From: Pseudomonadota bacterium
Lineage (GTDB): Bacteria; Pseudomonadota; Gammaproteobacteria; Steroidobacterales; Steroidobacteraceae
Length of the DNA: 5,485 nt
NCBI GenBank assembly: GCA_003242275.1
Contig: QGUX01000230.1
Location: 1-5,485 of the forward strand
Direction of reading: 5' to 3'
Positions 1 through 5,361 of the stretch are shown here, piece by piece. The stretch's first letter is position 1, and each line of letters starts with the position of its first letter. The position numbers were made by a program, and so were the translations under genes. The notes beneath the pieces were generated by a model. The model was not told the DNA's origin and ran no database searches. It worked only from the letters and a program-made list of their open reading frames with translations.

Positions 1-1
1 A

Positions 2-196
2 CGAGCCCAGATCGTCAAGCCAGCCAGCGTGCACACTTTGAGACATTCGTTCGCGACGCACTTGCTGGAGGCCGGCTACGACATACGTACTGTCCAGGAG
101 TTGCTAGGTCATAGCGATGTAAAAACCACCATGATCTACACGCACGTGCTGAACCGCGGCAGCCGGGGCGTCGTCAGTCCGTTCGACGTTGGCTGA
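2..196 (+). CDS. intI: Integron integrase IntI, C-terminal fragment (cut by window edge)
   Basis: This is the last 64 residues of a tyrosine recombinase; the 5' part lies left of the window. The fragment contains the box II histidine and arginine ([14 protein letters not shown]11 and R14 of the fragment), the conserved histidine of LGHSDV (H37) and the nucleophilic tyrosine in [10 protein letters not shown] (Y46). The combination [15 protein letters not shown] followed by G-V-x-SP-x-D is characteristic of integron integrases; XerC/XerD share the box II part but not this tail. IntI recombines attI and attC sites to capture and shuffle gene cassettes. The diagnostic IntI-specific insertion between boxes I and II is outside the window, so identity rests on the C-terminus. 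The gene converges on the radical SAM fragment with 6 bp between the stop codons. Cassettes, if present, are expected beyond the left edge. Confidence 0.88.
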   Translation, partial: RAQIVKPASVHTLRHSFATHLLEAGYDIRTVQELLGHSDVKTTMIYTHVLNRGSRGVVSPFDVG

Positions 197-202
197 CGCC
201 GC

Positions 203-436
203 TCACCGAATCTCAACCGATTCCAACCGCACCGCCATCCTCCGCGCACCCCACGTCCCCGGCTTCCCTCTGAACACCCCAGGCACCTGCGTCCCGCACT
301 TCAGGCACGCTCCGCTTTCGCTCAACCGCCACTCCCCCAGCTCATACCAATCCCTTTCGATCACACGCTCTCCACACCCATGGCAGTAGGTGCTCGAACC
401 GACGGAGTCGTGCACATTCCCCGTGTAGACGTGCCG
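203..436 (-). pseudogene. AmmeMemoRadiSam-type radical SAM protein, C-terminal remnant truncated by the IS
   Basis: Reading the minus strand from the IS boundary gives about 77 codons beginning RHVYTGNVHD and ending at a TGA at 203-205. The VYTGNVHD motif, the paired cysteine motifs TYCHGCG and CLKCGT, and the IERDWYELGEWRL and GTWGARRMAVR stretches match, from memory of the family, the C-terminus of AmmeMemoRadiSam system (PflA-related) radical SAM enzymes. The four cysteines look like a small zinc ribbon; this is inferred. The catalytic CxxxCxxC iron-sulfur cluster and SAM barrel are absent. Upstream the frame runs into the left inverted repeat of the IS and encodes no family sequence there. 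The missing N-terminal part is also not found right of the IS. An internal GTG at 413-415 could start a 70-residue peptide, but I see no reason to believe it is used. The remnant is almost certainly non-functional. Confidence 0.82.
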
Positions 437-463
437 TGGGATTCCCCTGATTTCCCTGACACC
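437..463 (+). repeat. IS left terminal inverted repeat (IRL)
   Basis: This 27-bp sequence starts TGGGATTCCCC and ends CTGACACC. It pairs with the reverse complement of 1656-1682 with three mismatches (positions 12, 17 and 18). The first base outside differs between the two ends, which sets the boundary. Confidence 0.9.
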
Positions 464-487
464 AAGGTTAAGTGTGATGATGACCTT

Positions 488-493
488 GGAGGT
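488..493 (+). promoter_or_regulatory. Ribosome-binding site of orfA
   Basis: A strong Shine-Dalgarno sequence, GGAGGT, lies 5 nt before the ATG at 499. It supports 499 as the orfA start over the overlapping ATG at 474 in another frame. Confidence 0.75.
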
Positions 494-498
494 ACAGG

Positions 499-789
499 AT
501 GGGAAGGCGATTCTTTACAGCGGAGTTCAAGCACGAAGCGGTCAAGCTGGTGCTGGAACGGGGGATGACGGTCAGCCAGGCGGCCAAGGATCTGGGGTTG
601 CACCAGAACGTTCTGCGGACCTGGGTTCGGGATGCCAAGAGCAACGGCAAGCATGCGTTCCCTGGCCGTGGCAAGCAGCGGCCTGACGATGCCGAGGTGG
701 CGCGGCTCAGAAGGGAGTTGGCCAAGGTTCAGACCGAGCGGGACATTTTAAAAAAAGCCATCGCCTACTTTGCGAAGGAACCTCGGTGA
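499..789 (+). CDS. IS3-family transposase OrfA (DNA-binding subunit)
   Basis: This 96-residue protein is the usual length for IS3-family OrfA. Residues about 5-50 (FTAEFKHEAVKLVLERG, then VSQAAKDLGLHQNVLRTWV) form the HTH_Tnp_1 helix-turn-helix that recognises the IS ends. Residues about 65-92 (VARLRRELAKVQTERDILKK) form the leucine-zipper coiled coil used for multimerisation. The start is the ATG 5 nt after a GGAGGT. The A7 run at 750-756 encodes the two lysines of DILKK and is the likely place where ribosomes slip to make OrfAB. The stop TGA (787-789) overlaps the GTG at 786 that opens orfB, so orfB could also be translated by coupled reinitiation. By analogy with other IS3 elements, OrfA alone acts as a regulator and OrfAB as the active transposase. 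Confidence 0.93.
   Translation: MGRRFFTAEFKHEAVKLVLERGMTVSQAAKDLGLHQNVLRTWVRDAKSNGKHAFPGRGKQRPDDAEVARLRRELAKVQTERDILKKAIAYFAKEPR
750..756 (+). promoter_or_regulatory. Programmed -1 frameshift site (A7) for the OrfAB transposase
   Basis: Seven adenines sit in the orfA frame as A-AAA-AAA, followed by GCC; this fits the X-XXY-YYZ slippery pattern. The -1 frame is open from here into orfB (no stop between 750 and 786), so slippage would fuse OrfA to OrfB as ...DILKK-SHRLLCEG...RFAFIAKH. IS3-family elements commonly use such sites. A stimulatory downstream structure was not worked out. Confidence 0.7.
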
Positions 790-1652
790 GGTTCGCGTTC
801 ATCGCAAAGCACCGAGGGATATGGGCGGTGAAGGACTTATGCGAGGTGCTCGGTGTCTCGCGTGGCGGGTTCTACGAGTGGCTGGGGCGCCCCCAGAGCC
901 AGCGTTCGAAGGACAACCAGGAGCTTACGGAACAGATCCGCAAAAGCTTCCGGCTCAGCGACAGCACCTACGGGAGCCCGAGAGTCGTGCGTGACCTGCG
1001 GGACTGGGGCTATCCGAGCAGCGTCAACCGAGTGGCCCGGCTGATGCTTGCAGCGGGCCTTAAGGCCCGCTGCAAGCGGCGTCGGCTTCCAGTGGATGGT
1101 GGGGTGCGGCCCGAGAGCTGCATTGCCCCGAACCTGCTGGATCGGCAGTTCGAGGCCACCGGTCCGAACCAGCGTTGGGTGGCGGACTTCACGTACATCT
1201 GGACGAGCGAGGGCTGGCTGTATTTTGCGGTGGTACTGGATCTGTTCTCGCGGCGTATCGTCGGCTGGTCGATGAGCAGCGAGATGACCTCTCAGCTGGT
1301 CACAGATGCGCTGATCATGGCGATCTGGCGGCGCGGCAGGCCTCAAGAGCTGCTGCATCACTCCGATCAAGGCAGTCAGTACACCAGCGAGCAGTTCCAG
1401 CGGTTGCTGGGGGATCAGGGGATCACCTGCAGCATGAGCCGATCCGGCGACGTCTGGGACAACTCGGCGATGGAGAGCTTCTTCTCGAGCCTGAAGATCG
1501 AGCGGGTGCATCGGCGCCACTACCAGACGAGGGACCAAGCAAAGGCCGATCTGTTCGACTACGTGGAGCGGTTCTACAATCCGTATCGGCGACACTCGAC
1601 GATCGGTTATGTCAGTCCTGCACAGTTCGAAAGAGCTGCAGGGCTACGTTAG
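786..1652 (+). CDS. IS3-family transposase OrfB (DDE integrase domain)
   Basis: The 288-residue frame opens with a GTG that overlaps the orfA stop, and is probably expressed mainly as part of OrfAB. Residues about 45-100 are the HTH_21 region (STYGSPRVVRDLRDWGY is its core). Residues about 125-285 are the rve/RNase H-like integrase core. The catalytic triad is visible as D134 (WVADFTYI), D194 (HHSDQGSQYTS) and E230 (NSAMESFFSSLK), with 35 residues between the second D and the E as the family requires. The ending YNPYRRHSTIGYVSPAQFE is typical of complete IS3 transposases. It catalyses the cut-out, paste-in steps of IS3 circle transposition. An exact 32-bp palindrome lies within codons for the LMLAAGLKARCK stretch. 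I see no disruption, so the element may be active. Confidence 0.94.
   Translation: MRFAFIAKHRGIWAVKDLCEVLGVSRGGFYEWLGRPQSQRSKDNQELTEQIRKSFRLSDSTYGSPRVVRDLRDWGYPSSVNRVARLMLAAGLKARCKRRRLPVDGGVRPESCIAPNLLDRQFEATGPNQRWVADFTYIWTSEGWLYFAVVLDLFSRRIVGWSMSSEMTSQLVTDALIMAIWRRGRPQELLHHSDQGSQYTSEQFQRLLGDQGITCSMSRSGDVWDNSAMESFFSSLKIERVHRRHYQTRDQAKADLFDYVERFYNPYRRHSTIGYVSPAQFERAAGLR
1046..1077. repeat. Perfect 32-bp palindrome inside orfB
   Basis: The left arm GCTTGCAGCGGGCCTT is followed immediately by its exact reverse complement AAGGCCCGCTGCAAGC, with no spacer. The symmetry ends at the next base on each side (T1045 against G1078). It lies between the HTH_21 and integrase domains. As RNA it would form a GC-rich hairpin with about 14 stem pairs and a 4-nt loop. 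There is no T-tract after it on either strand, so it is not a canonical terminator. Confidence 0.9.
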
Positions 1653-1655
1653 GAC

Positions 1656-1682
1656 GGTGTCAGGAGAATCGGGGGAATCCCA
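1656..1682 (-). repeat. IS right terminal inverted repeat (IRR)
   Basis: The reverse complement of this 27-bp sequence matches 437-463 at 24 positions. It begins 3 bp after the orfB stop codon, the usual tight arrangement. The repeat tract begins at the very next base, 1683. Confidence 0.9.
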
Positions 1683-1821
1683 AAATGCGCTCTAGCCGGA
1701 ACGTACCGGCACCGCTGCCGAGGGTCACCGGCGAGCGTAACAGATCAGGAAATGCGCTCTAGCCGGAACGATCTGGACTGCGGACAACATCACTGCCGCG
1801 AGCGTAACAGATCAGGAAATG
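1683..1821. repeat. Short repeat-spacer tract: 40-bp repeat, 27-bp spacers, 67-bp period (CRISPR-like, unproven)
   Basis: One complete 40-bp repeat (1731-1770) starts GCGAGCGTAACAGATCAGG and ends GCTCTAGCCGGAACG. Its last 21 bp recur exactly at 1683-1703 and its first 24 bp recur exactly at 1798-1821, all at an offset of 67. Between them lie two segments of equal length (1704-1730 and 1771-1797, 27 bp each) that match at only about 6 positions, as expected by chance. Inside the repeat, GAGCG (1733-1737) and CGCTC (1755-1759) form a partial dyad. The left copy is cut exactly where the IS begins, so the tract was probably longer. Equal-length unrelated spacers between identical repeats are CRISPR-like, but no cas gene or leader is visible and only two spacers remain. 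A short mosaic tandem repeat is the main alternative. Confidence 0.75.
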
Positions 1822-1833
1822 GGTAGCGGATTC

Positions 1834-2202
1834 TTAACCAGTTGCCCCAACCTGCGCCGCCAACCGCTCGCGCTCTTCGGCGAAACTCGTGCCCAGTTCC
1901 CGGAACCGGAGTCGCAGTTGCGCGATCACCGCCTGGGCCTCCGGGTCATCCTGTCCAGTGCCGGCCACGCGATCGGCGTCGAGCACCAGCAGGACCTGGT
2001 CGGGAGAACGCAGCATCACGCCGTTCTCGGTGTCCGTCACCTCGCCAGCGAACTGGTGCCACTGCGGCGAGGAGGGCGGATACTCGTCCCAGTAGCCGGG
2101 CTCGACCCAGCCCAGTCCGTCCGGCATGCGGTAGACGAGGGCTGCCGCGCGAACCATCGGCGGATCCATCACAATGATGATCGCAGGGCCCAGTGGCAGC
2201 AT
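1834..2202 (-). CDS. Hypothetical small acidic protein downstream of leuB
   Basis: I do not recognise this protein. From the ATG at 2200-2202 it has 122 residues. Shorter starts at 2167-2169 (MDPPMV, 111 residues) and 2155-2157 (MVRAAALVYRMPDG, 107 residues) are equally possible, since none has a convincing Shine-Dalgarno sequence; a GGGG lies 8 nt before the longest. Codon use, rich in G or C at third positions, supports real coding. The N-terminal half is aromatic (YRMPDGLGWVEPGYWDEYPP, then PQWHQFAGEV). The C-terminal 45 residues are charged and likely helical (RFRELGTSFAEERERLAAQV). The longest start adds a short hydrophobic stretch, MLPLGPAIIIV, too short to call a membrane segment. It starts 39 bp after the leuB stop on the same strand and could be the last cistron of the leu operon. 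No function is proposed. Confidence 0.6.
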   Translation of the reverse strand: MLPLGPAIIIVMDPPMVRAAALVYRMPDGLGWVEPGYWDEYPPSSPQWHQFAGEVTDTENGVMLRSPDQVLLVLDADRVAGTGQDDPEAQAVIAQLRLRFRELGTSFAEERERLAAQVGATG

Positions 2203-2238
2203 CAGCAAGGCCCCGGATCATCCATCGCTGCTGGCCGG

Positions 2239-2260
2239 TGATCAGCGCGTGATCAGCGCG
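2239..2260. repeat. 11-bp tandem duplication across the leuB stop codon
   Basis: TGATCAGCGCG occurs twice in immediate succession (2239-2249 and 2250-2260). On the coding strand the duplicated unit supplies the final codons (ALITR) and the TGA stop of leuB. Because 11 is not a multiple of three, a duplication event would have changed the reading frame and set the present C-terminus. Confidence 0.7.
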
Positions 2261-3303
2261 ACGATGGCTTCGCCGGCCTCGGCCGTGCTTACCGCCTTGC
2301 CCCCAGCGGCGATATCCGCCGTGCGCAAGCCGCCGTCCAGCGCCCTGGCCACCGCGTTCTCGATGGCGCGCGCCTCGGCCTCGAGCCCCAGCGAATGCCG
2401 CAGCAGCAGCGCTGCGGACAGGATGGTGCCGACCGGGTTGGCGATGCCCTTGCCGGCGATGTCGGGGGCGGAGCCGTGGATGGGCTCGTACAGGCCGCGG
2501 CGGCCGTCGCCCAGCGAGGCCGAGGGCGACAGGCCCAGCGAGCCGGCCAGCATCGAGGCCTCGTCGGTGAGGATGTCGCCGAACATGTTCTCGGTGACGA
2601 TCACGTCGAAGTCCGCGGGACGGCGGATCAGGTGCATGGCAGCCGCATCCACCAGGATGTGCTCGAGCTGCACCTCGGGGAACTCGTCCTTCACCACGCG
2701 CGTGACCACCTCACGCCACAGGCGGGAGGTGTCGAGCACGTTCGACTTGTCGATGGAGGTCAGCTTGCCACGGCGGGACTTCGCCAGCTGCGCGGCCACG
2801 CGCGTGACGCGCTCGATCTCGGCGGCGGTGTAGCTGCACAGGTCCGAGGCCTCGGTGGCGGTGCGGCGCTTCTCGCCGAAGTAGATGCCGCCGGTCAGCT
2901 CGCGCACGAACACCAGGTCCACGCCGCGCACCACCTCGGGCTTGAGCGTGGTGGAGTCGGCCAGGGCAGGGTGCACGGCCACCGGGCGCAGGTTGGCGTA
3001 CACGCCCAGTTCGCGGCGCAGCTTCAGCAGGCCGGCCTCGGGGCGCAGCTTGGCGTCCGGCGCCGACCACTTCGGTCCGCCGATGGCGCCGAGCAGGATG
3101 GCGTCGGCCGCCAGGCAGCTCTTGAGCGTTTCATCAGGCAGCGGGTCGCCGTGGTTGTCGATGGCCACGCCGCCGAAGTCGCGCGCGTCGAACGTGAACT
3201 CGTGGCCGAACAGGGCGGCCACCTTCTCCAGCGCACGCACGCCCTCGCGCGTGACCTCCGGGCCGATGCCGTCGCCGGCCAGGACCGTGATGCTTGCCTT
3301 CAT
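2242..3303 (-). CDS. leuB: 3-isopropylmalate dehydrogenase LeuB
   Basis: This 353-residue cytoplasmic enzyme oxidatively decarboxylates 3-isopropylmalate to 2-oxoisocaproate with NAD+, the third step of leucine biosynthesis; Mg2+ or Mn2+ is the cofactor. The N-terminal strand [13 protein letters not shown] (residues 5-17) is the family signature. Substrate-binding arginines appear at R96/R97 (LRRELG), R106 (ANLRPV) and R134 ([11 protein letters not shown]). Y141 and K186 (IDKSNVLD) are the catalytic pair. D219, D243 and D247 ([11 protein letters not shown]) are the metal ligands. The NAD-binding loop is [15 protein letters not shown] (276-290). The start chosen is the ATG at 3301-3303 ([12 protein letters not shown]), with a GGAG 9 nt upstream; an in-frame extension to 3339 would add non-family residues. 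Length is normal. It lies 55 bp downstream of leuD, behind a strong hairpin. An 11-bp tandem duplication spans its stop codon. Confidence 0.98.
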   Translation of the reverse strand: MKASITVLAGDGIGPEVTREGVRALEKVAALFGHEFTFDARDFGGVAIDNHGDPLPDETLKSCLAADAILLGAIGGPKWSAPDAKLRPEAGLLKLRRELGVYANLRPVAVHPALADSTTLKPEVVRGVDLVFVRELTGGIYFGEKRRTATEASDLCSYTAAEIERVTRVAAQLAKSRRGKLTSIDKSNVLDTSRLWREVVTRVVKDEFPEVQLEHILVDAAAMHLIRRPADFDVIVTENMFGDILTDEASMLAGSLGLSPSASLGDGRRGLYEPIHGSAPDIAGKGIANPVGTILSAALLLRHSLGLEAEARAIENAVARALDGGLRTADIAAGGKAVSTAEAGEAIVALITR

Positions 3304-3328
3304 CCAGGAACTCCAGCTTGGAAGGAAA

Positions 3329-3350
3329 GCGGGCGCCAACCGGCGCCCGC
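3329..3350 (-). terminator. GC-rich hairpin between leuD and leuB (possible attenuator or processing stem)
   Basis: A perfect 9-bp stem, GCGGGCGCC / GGCGCCCGC, has a 4-nt loop and lies in the 55-bp leuD-leuB gap. Read in the direction of the operon it is followed by TTTCCTTCC, a pyrimidine run short of a true U-tract. It could act as a weak intrinsic terminator that lowers leuB expression, or as a stem that protects upstream leuCD mRNA. The structure is seen directly; the role is inferred. Confidence 0.6.
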
Positions 3351-3358
3351 GAGAATGG

Positions 3359-3946
3359 TCAGTAACCCAGCGCCTCGCGCCGCTTCTCGTACGCGGTGAT
3401 GGCTGCGTCCTGCGACAGCAGGTAGCCGAGCTGGTCCACGCCCTGCATCAGGCAGTAGCGGGCGAAGGGCTCGATGGGGAAGGACACGGCGCGGCCGTCC
3501 GGCAGCTTCAGCGCGCGCGCCTCCAGGTCCACGGTGACCTCCACGCCGGGATTGGCCTTCAGCCACTCCAGCGTGTCCGCGTCCACGATCACCGGCACCA
3601 GGCCGTTCTTCAGCGAGTTGGAGCGGAAGATGTCGGCGAAGCTGGTGGAGATGACAGCGCGGATGCCGAAGTCGGTCAGCGCCCAGGGCGCGTGCTCGCG
3701 CGAGGAGCCGCAGCCGAAGTTGTCGCCGGCCACCAGCACCTGCGCGCCGGCTGCCTCGGGCCTGTTCAGCACGAACTCGGGGTTGGGCGAACCATCGGCC
3801 AGGTAGCGCCAGTCGGCGAACAGCTGCTGGCCCAGGCCTTCCTTCGACGTGGTGCGCAGGAAGCGGGCGGGGATGATCTGGTCGGTATCGATGTCGTTGA
3901 CCGGCAGCACCACGGTGCGCGAGGTCACGCGGGTGAATCCTTGCAT
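3359..3946 (-). CDS. leuD: 3-isopropylmalate dehydratase small subunit LeuD
   Basis: This is the 195-residue small subunit of isopropylmalate isomerase, which pairs with LeuC to convert 2-isopropylmalate to 3-isopropylmalate. It is the aconitase swivel domain. The signature [14 protein letters not shown] (residues 17-30) is followed by [17 protein letters not shown] (74-90), which contributes to the active site at the subunit interface, and by [18 protein letters not shown] (102-119). The length is normal for a bacterial LeuD. The ATG at 3944-3946 shares one base with the leuC stop codon (ATGTGATG), so the two subunits are probably translationally coupled, which suits a 1:1 complex. It ends 55 bp before leuB. 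Nothing unusual is seen in the protein. Confidence 0.98.
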   Translation of the reverse strand: MQGFTRVTSRTVVLPVNDIDTDQIIPARFLRTTSKEGLGQQLFADWRYLADGSPNPEFVLNRPEAAGAQVLVAGDNFGCGSSREHAPWALTDFGIRAVISTSFADIFRSNSLKNGLVPVIVDADTLEWLKANPGVEVTVDLEARALKLPDGRAVSFPIEPFARYCLMQGVDQLGYLLSQDAAITAYEKRREALGY

Positions 3947-5349
3947 CACATCAACTCCCGCGGGTCGGTGATCACGCCGCGCACGGCCGAGGCCGCGGCG
4001 GTGAGGGGGCTGGCCAGCAGGGTGCGCGCGCCCACGCCCTGGCGGCCCTCGAAGTTGCGGTTGCTGGTGGACAGGGAATACTGGCCCTTGCCCACGGTGT
4101 CGCCGTTCATGCCCAGGCACATCGAGCAGCCGGACTCGCGCCACTCCGCGCCGGCCTCGATGAAGATGCGGTCCAGGCCCTCGGCCTCGGCCTGCTTCTT
4201 CACCTGCTGCGAGCCGGGCACCACCAGCATGGTCACCCCGTCGGCGACGCGGCGGCCCTTGAGCACGCTGGCGGCGGCGCGCAGGTCGGTCAGGCGCGAG
4301 TTGGTGCAGCTGCCGATGAACACCACGTTCACCGGCGAGCCGGCGAGCTTGTGGCCGGGCTCGAAGCCCATGTAGGCCAGCGCGCGCTCGAACACCGGGT
4401 CATCGCTGGTGGTGGGCACATGGCCCGTCACCGGCGCCACCAGGCCCGGGTGCGTGCCCCAGGTGACCATGGGATCGATGGTCGAGGCATCCAGCACCAC
4501 CTCACGGTCGAACACCGCGCCCTCGTCGGTGGCCAGCGTGCGCCAGTCGGCCACGGCACGCTCCCAGGCCTCGCCCTGCGGCGCGCGCGGGCGACCCTTG
4601 AGGTATTCGAAGGTGGTCTCGTCCGGCGCGATCATGCCGGCACGCGCGCCGGCCTCGATGGACATGTTGCACACGGTCATGCGCTCATCCATGTTCAGCG
4701 CGCGGATGGCAGGCCCGCGGAACTCGATCACGTGGCCGGTGCCGCCGCCCACGCCGATCCTGCCGATGATGGCCAGCACCAGGTCCTTGGCGGTCACGCC
4801 CGGGCGCAGCTGGCCATTGACCGTGATTGCCAGCGTCTTCGGCTTGGACTGCAGCAGGCACTGCGTGGCCATCACATGGCCCACCTCGGTGGTGCCGATG
4901 CCGAAGGCCAGCGCGCCGAAGGCGCCGTGCGTGGAAGTGTGGCTGTCGCCGCAGACGATGGTCTTGCCCGGCTGGGTGGCGCCCAGCTCCGGCCCGATCA
5001 CATGCACGATGCCGCGCTTGTCGCTGGTGAGGTTCAGCAGCTCCACGCCGAACTCGGCGCAGTTGGCCTCCAGCTGCTTCACCTGCTTCGCGGCCGACTC
5101 GATGGTGAAGGGCACGCCGCCGAACACCTGCTCGGTGCGGGTGGGCGTGGAATGGTCCATGGTGCCCAGGGTGCGGTCCGGGCGGCGCAGCTTCAGGCCC
5201 CGCGAGCGCAGCTCGGAGAAGGCCTGCGGCGAGGTCACTTCGTGGATCAGGTGCAGGTCGATGTACAGCACCGCCGGCGTGTCCGGCGTCTGCGGTACGA
5301 CTTCATGCCGCTCCCAGACCTTCTGGAAGAGCGTCTTCGGGGCAGTCAT
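3946..5349 (-). CDS. leuC: 3-isopropylmalate dehydratase large subunit LeuC
   Basis: This 467-residue large subunit carries the 4Fe-4S cluster that dehydrates and rehydrates isopropylmalate in leucine synthesis. The cluster ligands are C348 (FIGSCTNSR) and C408 and C411 ([11 protein letters not shown]), matching the E. coli positions within one residue. Other aconitase-family motifs are [16 protein letters not shown] (29-44), MDHSTPT (64-70), [20 protein letters not shown] (133-152) and [12 protein letters not shown] (427-438). The length is typical of the bacterial LeuC class with a separate LeuD. The start at 5347-5349 follows an AGAGG with 7-nt spacing. That site overlaps the TAG stop of ilvE, with only 10 bp between the genes. 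It overlaps leuD by one base at the 3' end. A co-translated ilvE-leuC-leuD unit is inferred. Confidence 0.98.
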   Translation of the reverse strand: MTAPKTLFQKVWERHEVVPQTPDTPAVLYIDLHLIHEVTSPQAFSELRSRGLKLRRPDRTLGTMDHSTPTRTEQVFGGVPFTIESAAKQVKQLEANCAEFGVELLNLTSDKRGIVHVIGPELGATQPGKTIVCGDSHTSTHGAFGALAFGIGTTEVGHVMATQCLLQSKPKTLAITVNGQLRPGVTAKDLVLAIIGRIGVGGGTGHVIEFRGPAIRALNMDERMTVCNMSIEAGARAGMIAPDETTFEYLKGRPRAPQGEAWERAVADWRTLATDEGAVFDREVVLDASTIDPMVTWGTHPGLVAPVTGHVPTTSDDPVFERALAYMGFEPGHKLAGSPVNVVFIGSCTNSRLTDLRAAASVLKGRRVADGVTMLVVPGSQQVKKQAEAEGLDRIFIEAGAEWRESGCSMCLGMNGDTVGKGQYSLSTSNRNFEGRQGVGARTLLASPLTAAASAVRGVITDPRELM

Positions 5350-5356
5350 CGGTCAA

Positions 5357-5361
5357 CCTCT
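5357..5361 (-). promoter_or_regulatory. leuC ribosome-binding site overlapping the ilvE stop codon
   Basis: On the coding strand the junction reads TAGAGGTTGACCGATG. The AGAGG uses the last two bases of the ilvE TAG stop and lies 7 nt before the leuC ATG. Ribosomes finishing ilvE are therefore positioned to reinitiate on leuC. Confidence 0.7.

Larger units (their letters stand above)
437..1682 (+). mobile_element. IS3-family insertion sequence, apparently complete (1,246 bp)
   Basis: The element is bounded by imperfect inverted repeats that match at 24 of 27 positions (437-463 and 1656-1682); matching stops at the outer edges. It carries orfA and orfB in the IS3 arrangement, with orfB in the -1 frame relative to orfA, and an A7 slippery run. 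Both proteins look intact, including the DDE triad. The terminal sequence (TGGGATTCCCC, then CTGACACC) resembles the IS2/IS51-type ends within IS3 more than the classic IS3 ends, but I cannot assign a subgroup or name. No target duplication is visible: the bases before 437 end in GCCG and those after 1682 begin AAAT. This suggests a deletion or recombination after insertion. The IS interrupts or truncates the radical SAM gene on its left and abuts the repeat tract on its right. Confidence 0.93.

Noticed and set aside
189..389. Plus-strand 66-codon frame after intI
   Set aside because: It is antisense to the radical SAM tail, has no motif and overlaps the intI end.
837..1595. Minus-strand open frame opposite orfB (252 codons)
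   Set aside because: It is the shadow of the transposase. It repeats AAGLKARCK only because the 32-bp palindrome reads the same on both strands.
1695..1710. Hairpin GCCGG-AACGTA-CCGGC as a terminator or a conserved part of each repeat unit
   Set aside because: The right arm lies in the first variable segment and is only weakly kept in the second unit. No T-tract follows, so it is probably incidental.
1175..1762. Plus-strand 195-codon frame overlapping orfB and the repeat tract
   Set aside because: It is out of frame with the transposase catalytic motifs and runs through the IS end. No domain is seen.
1683..1821. Integron attC sites in the repeat tract, given the nearby intI
   Set aside because: attC sites need paired RYYYAAC and GTTRRRY cores folding as an imperfect hairpin. 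GCGTAAC in the repeat does not fit the consensus and has no partner GTTRRRY at the right spacing.
2395..3399. Long plus-strand open frame opposite leuB (334 codons)
   Set aside because: Its protein is a low-complexity run rich in H, Q, G, R and A, typical of the antisense of a GC-rich gene. leuB on the other strand explains the sequence completely.
2885..4375. Long plus-strand open frame opposite leuB, leuD and leuC (496 codons)
   Set aside because: It crosses three gene boundaries of the minus-strand operon and has no recognisable domain. It is a GC-bias shadow.
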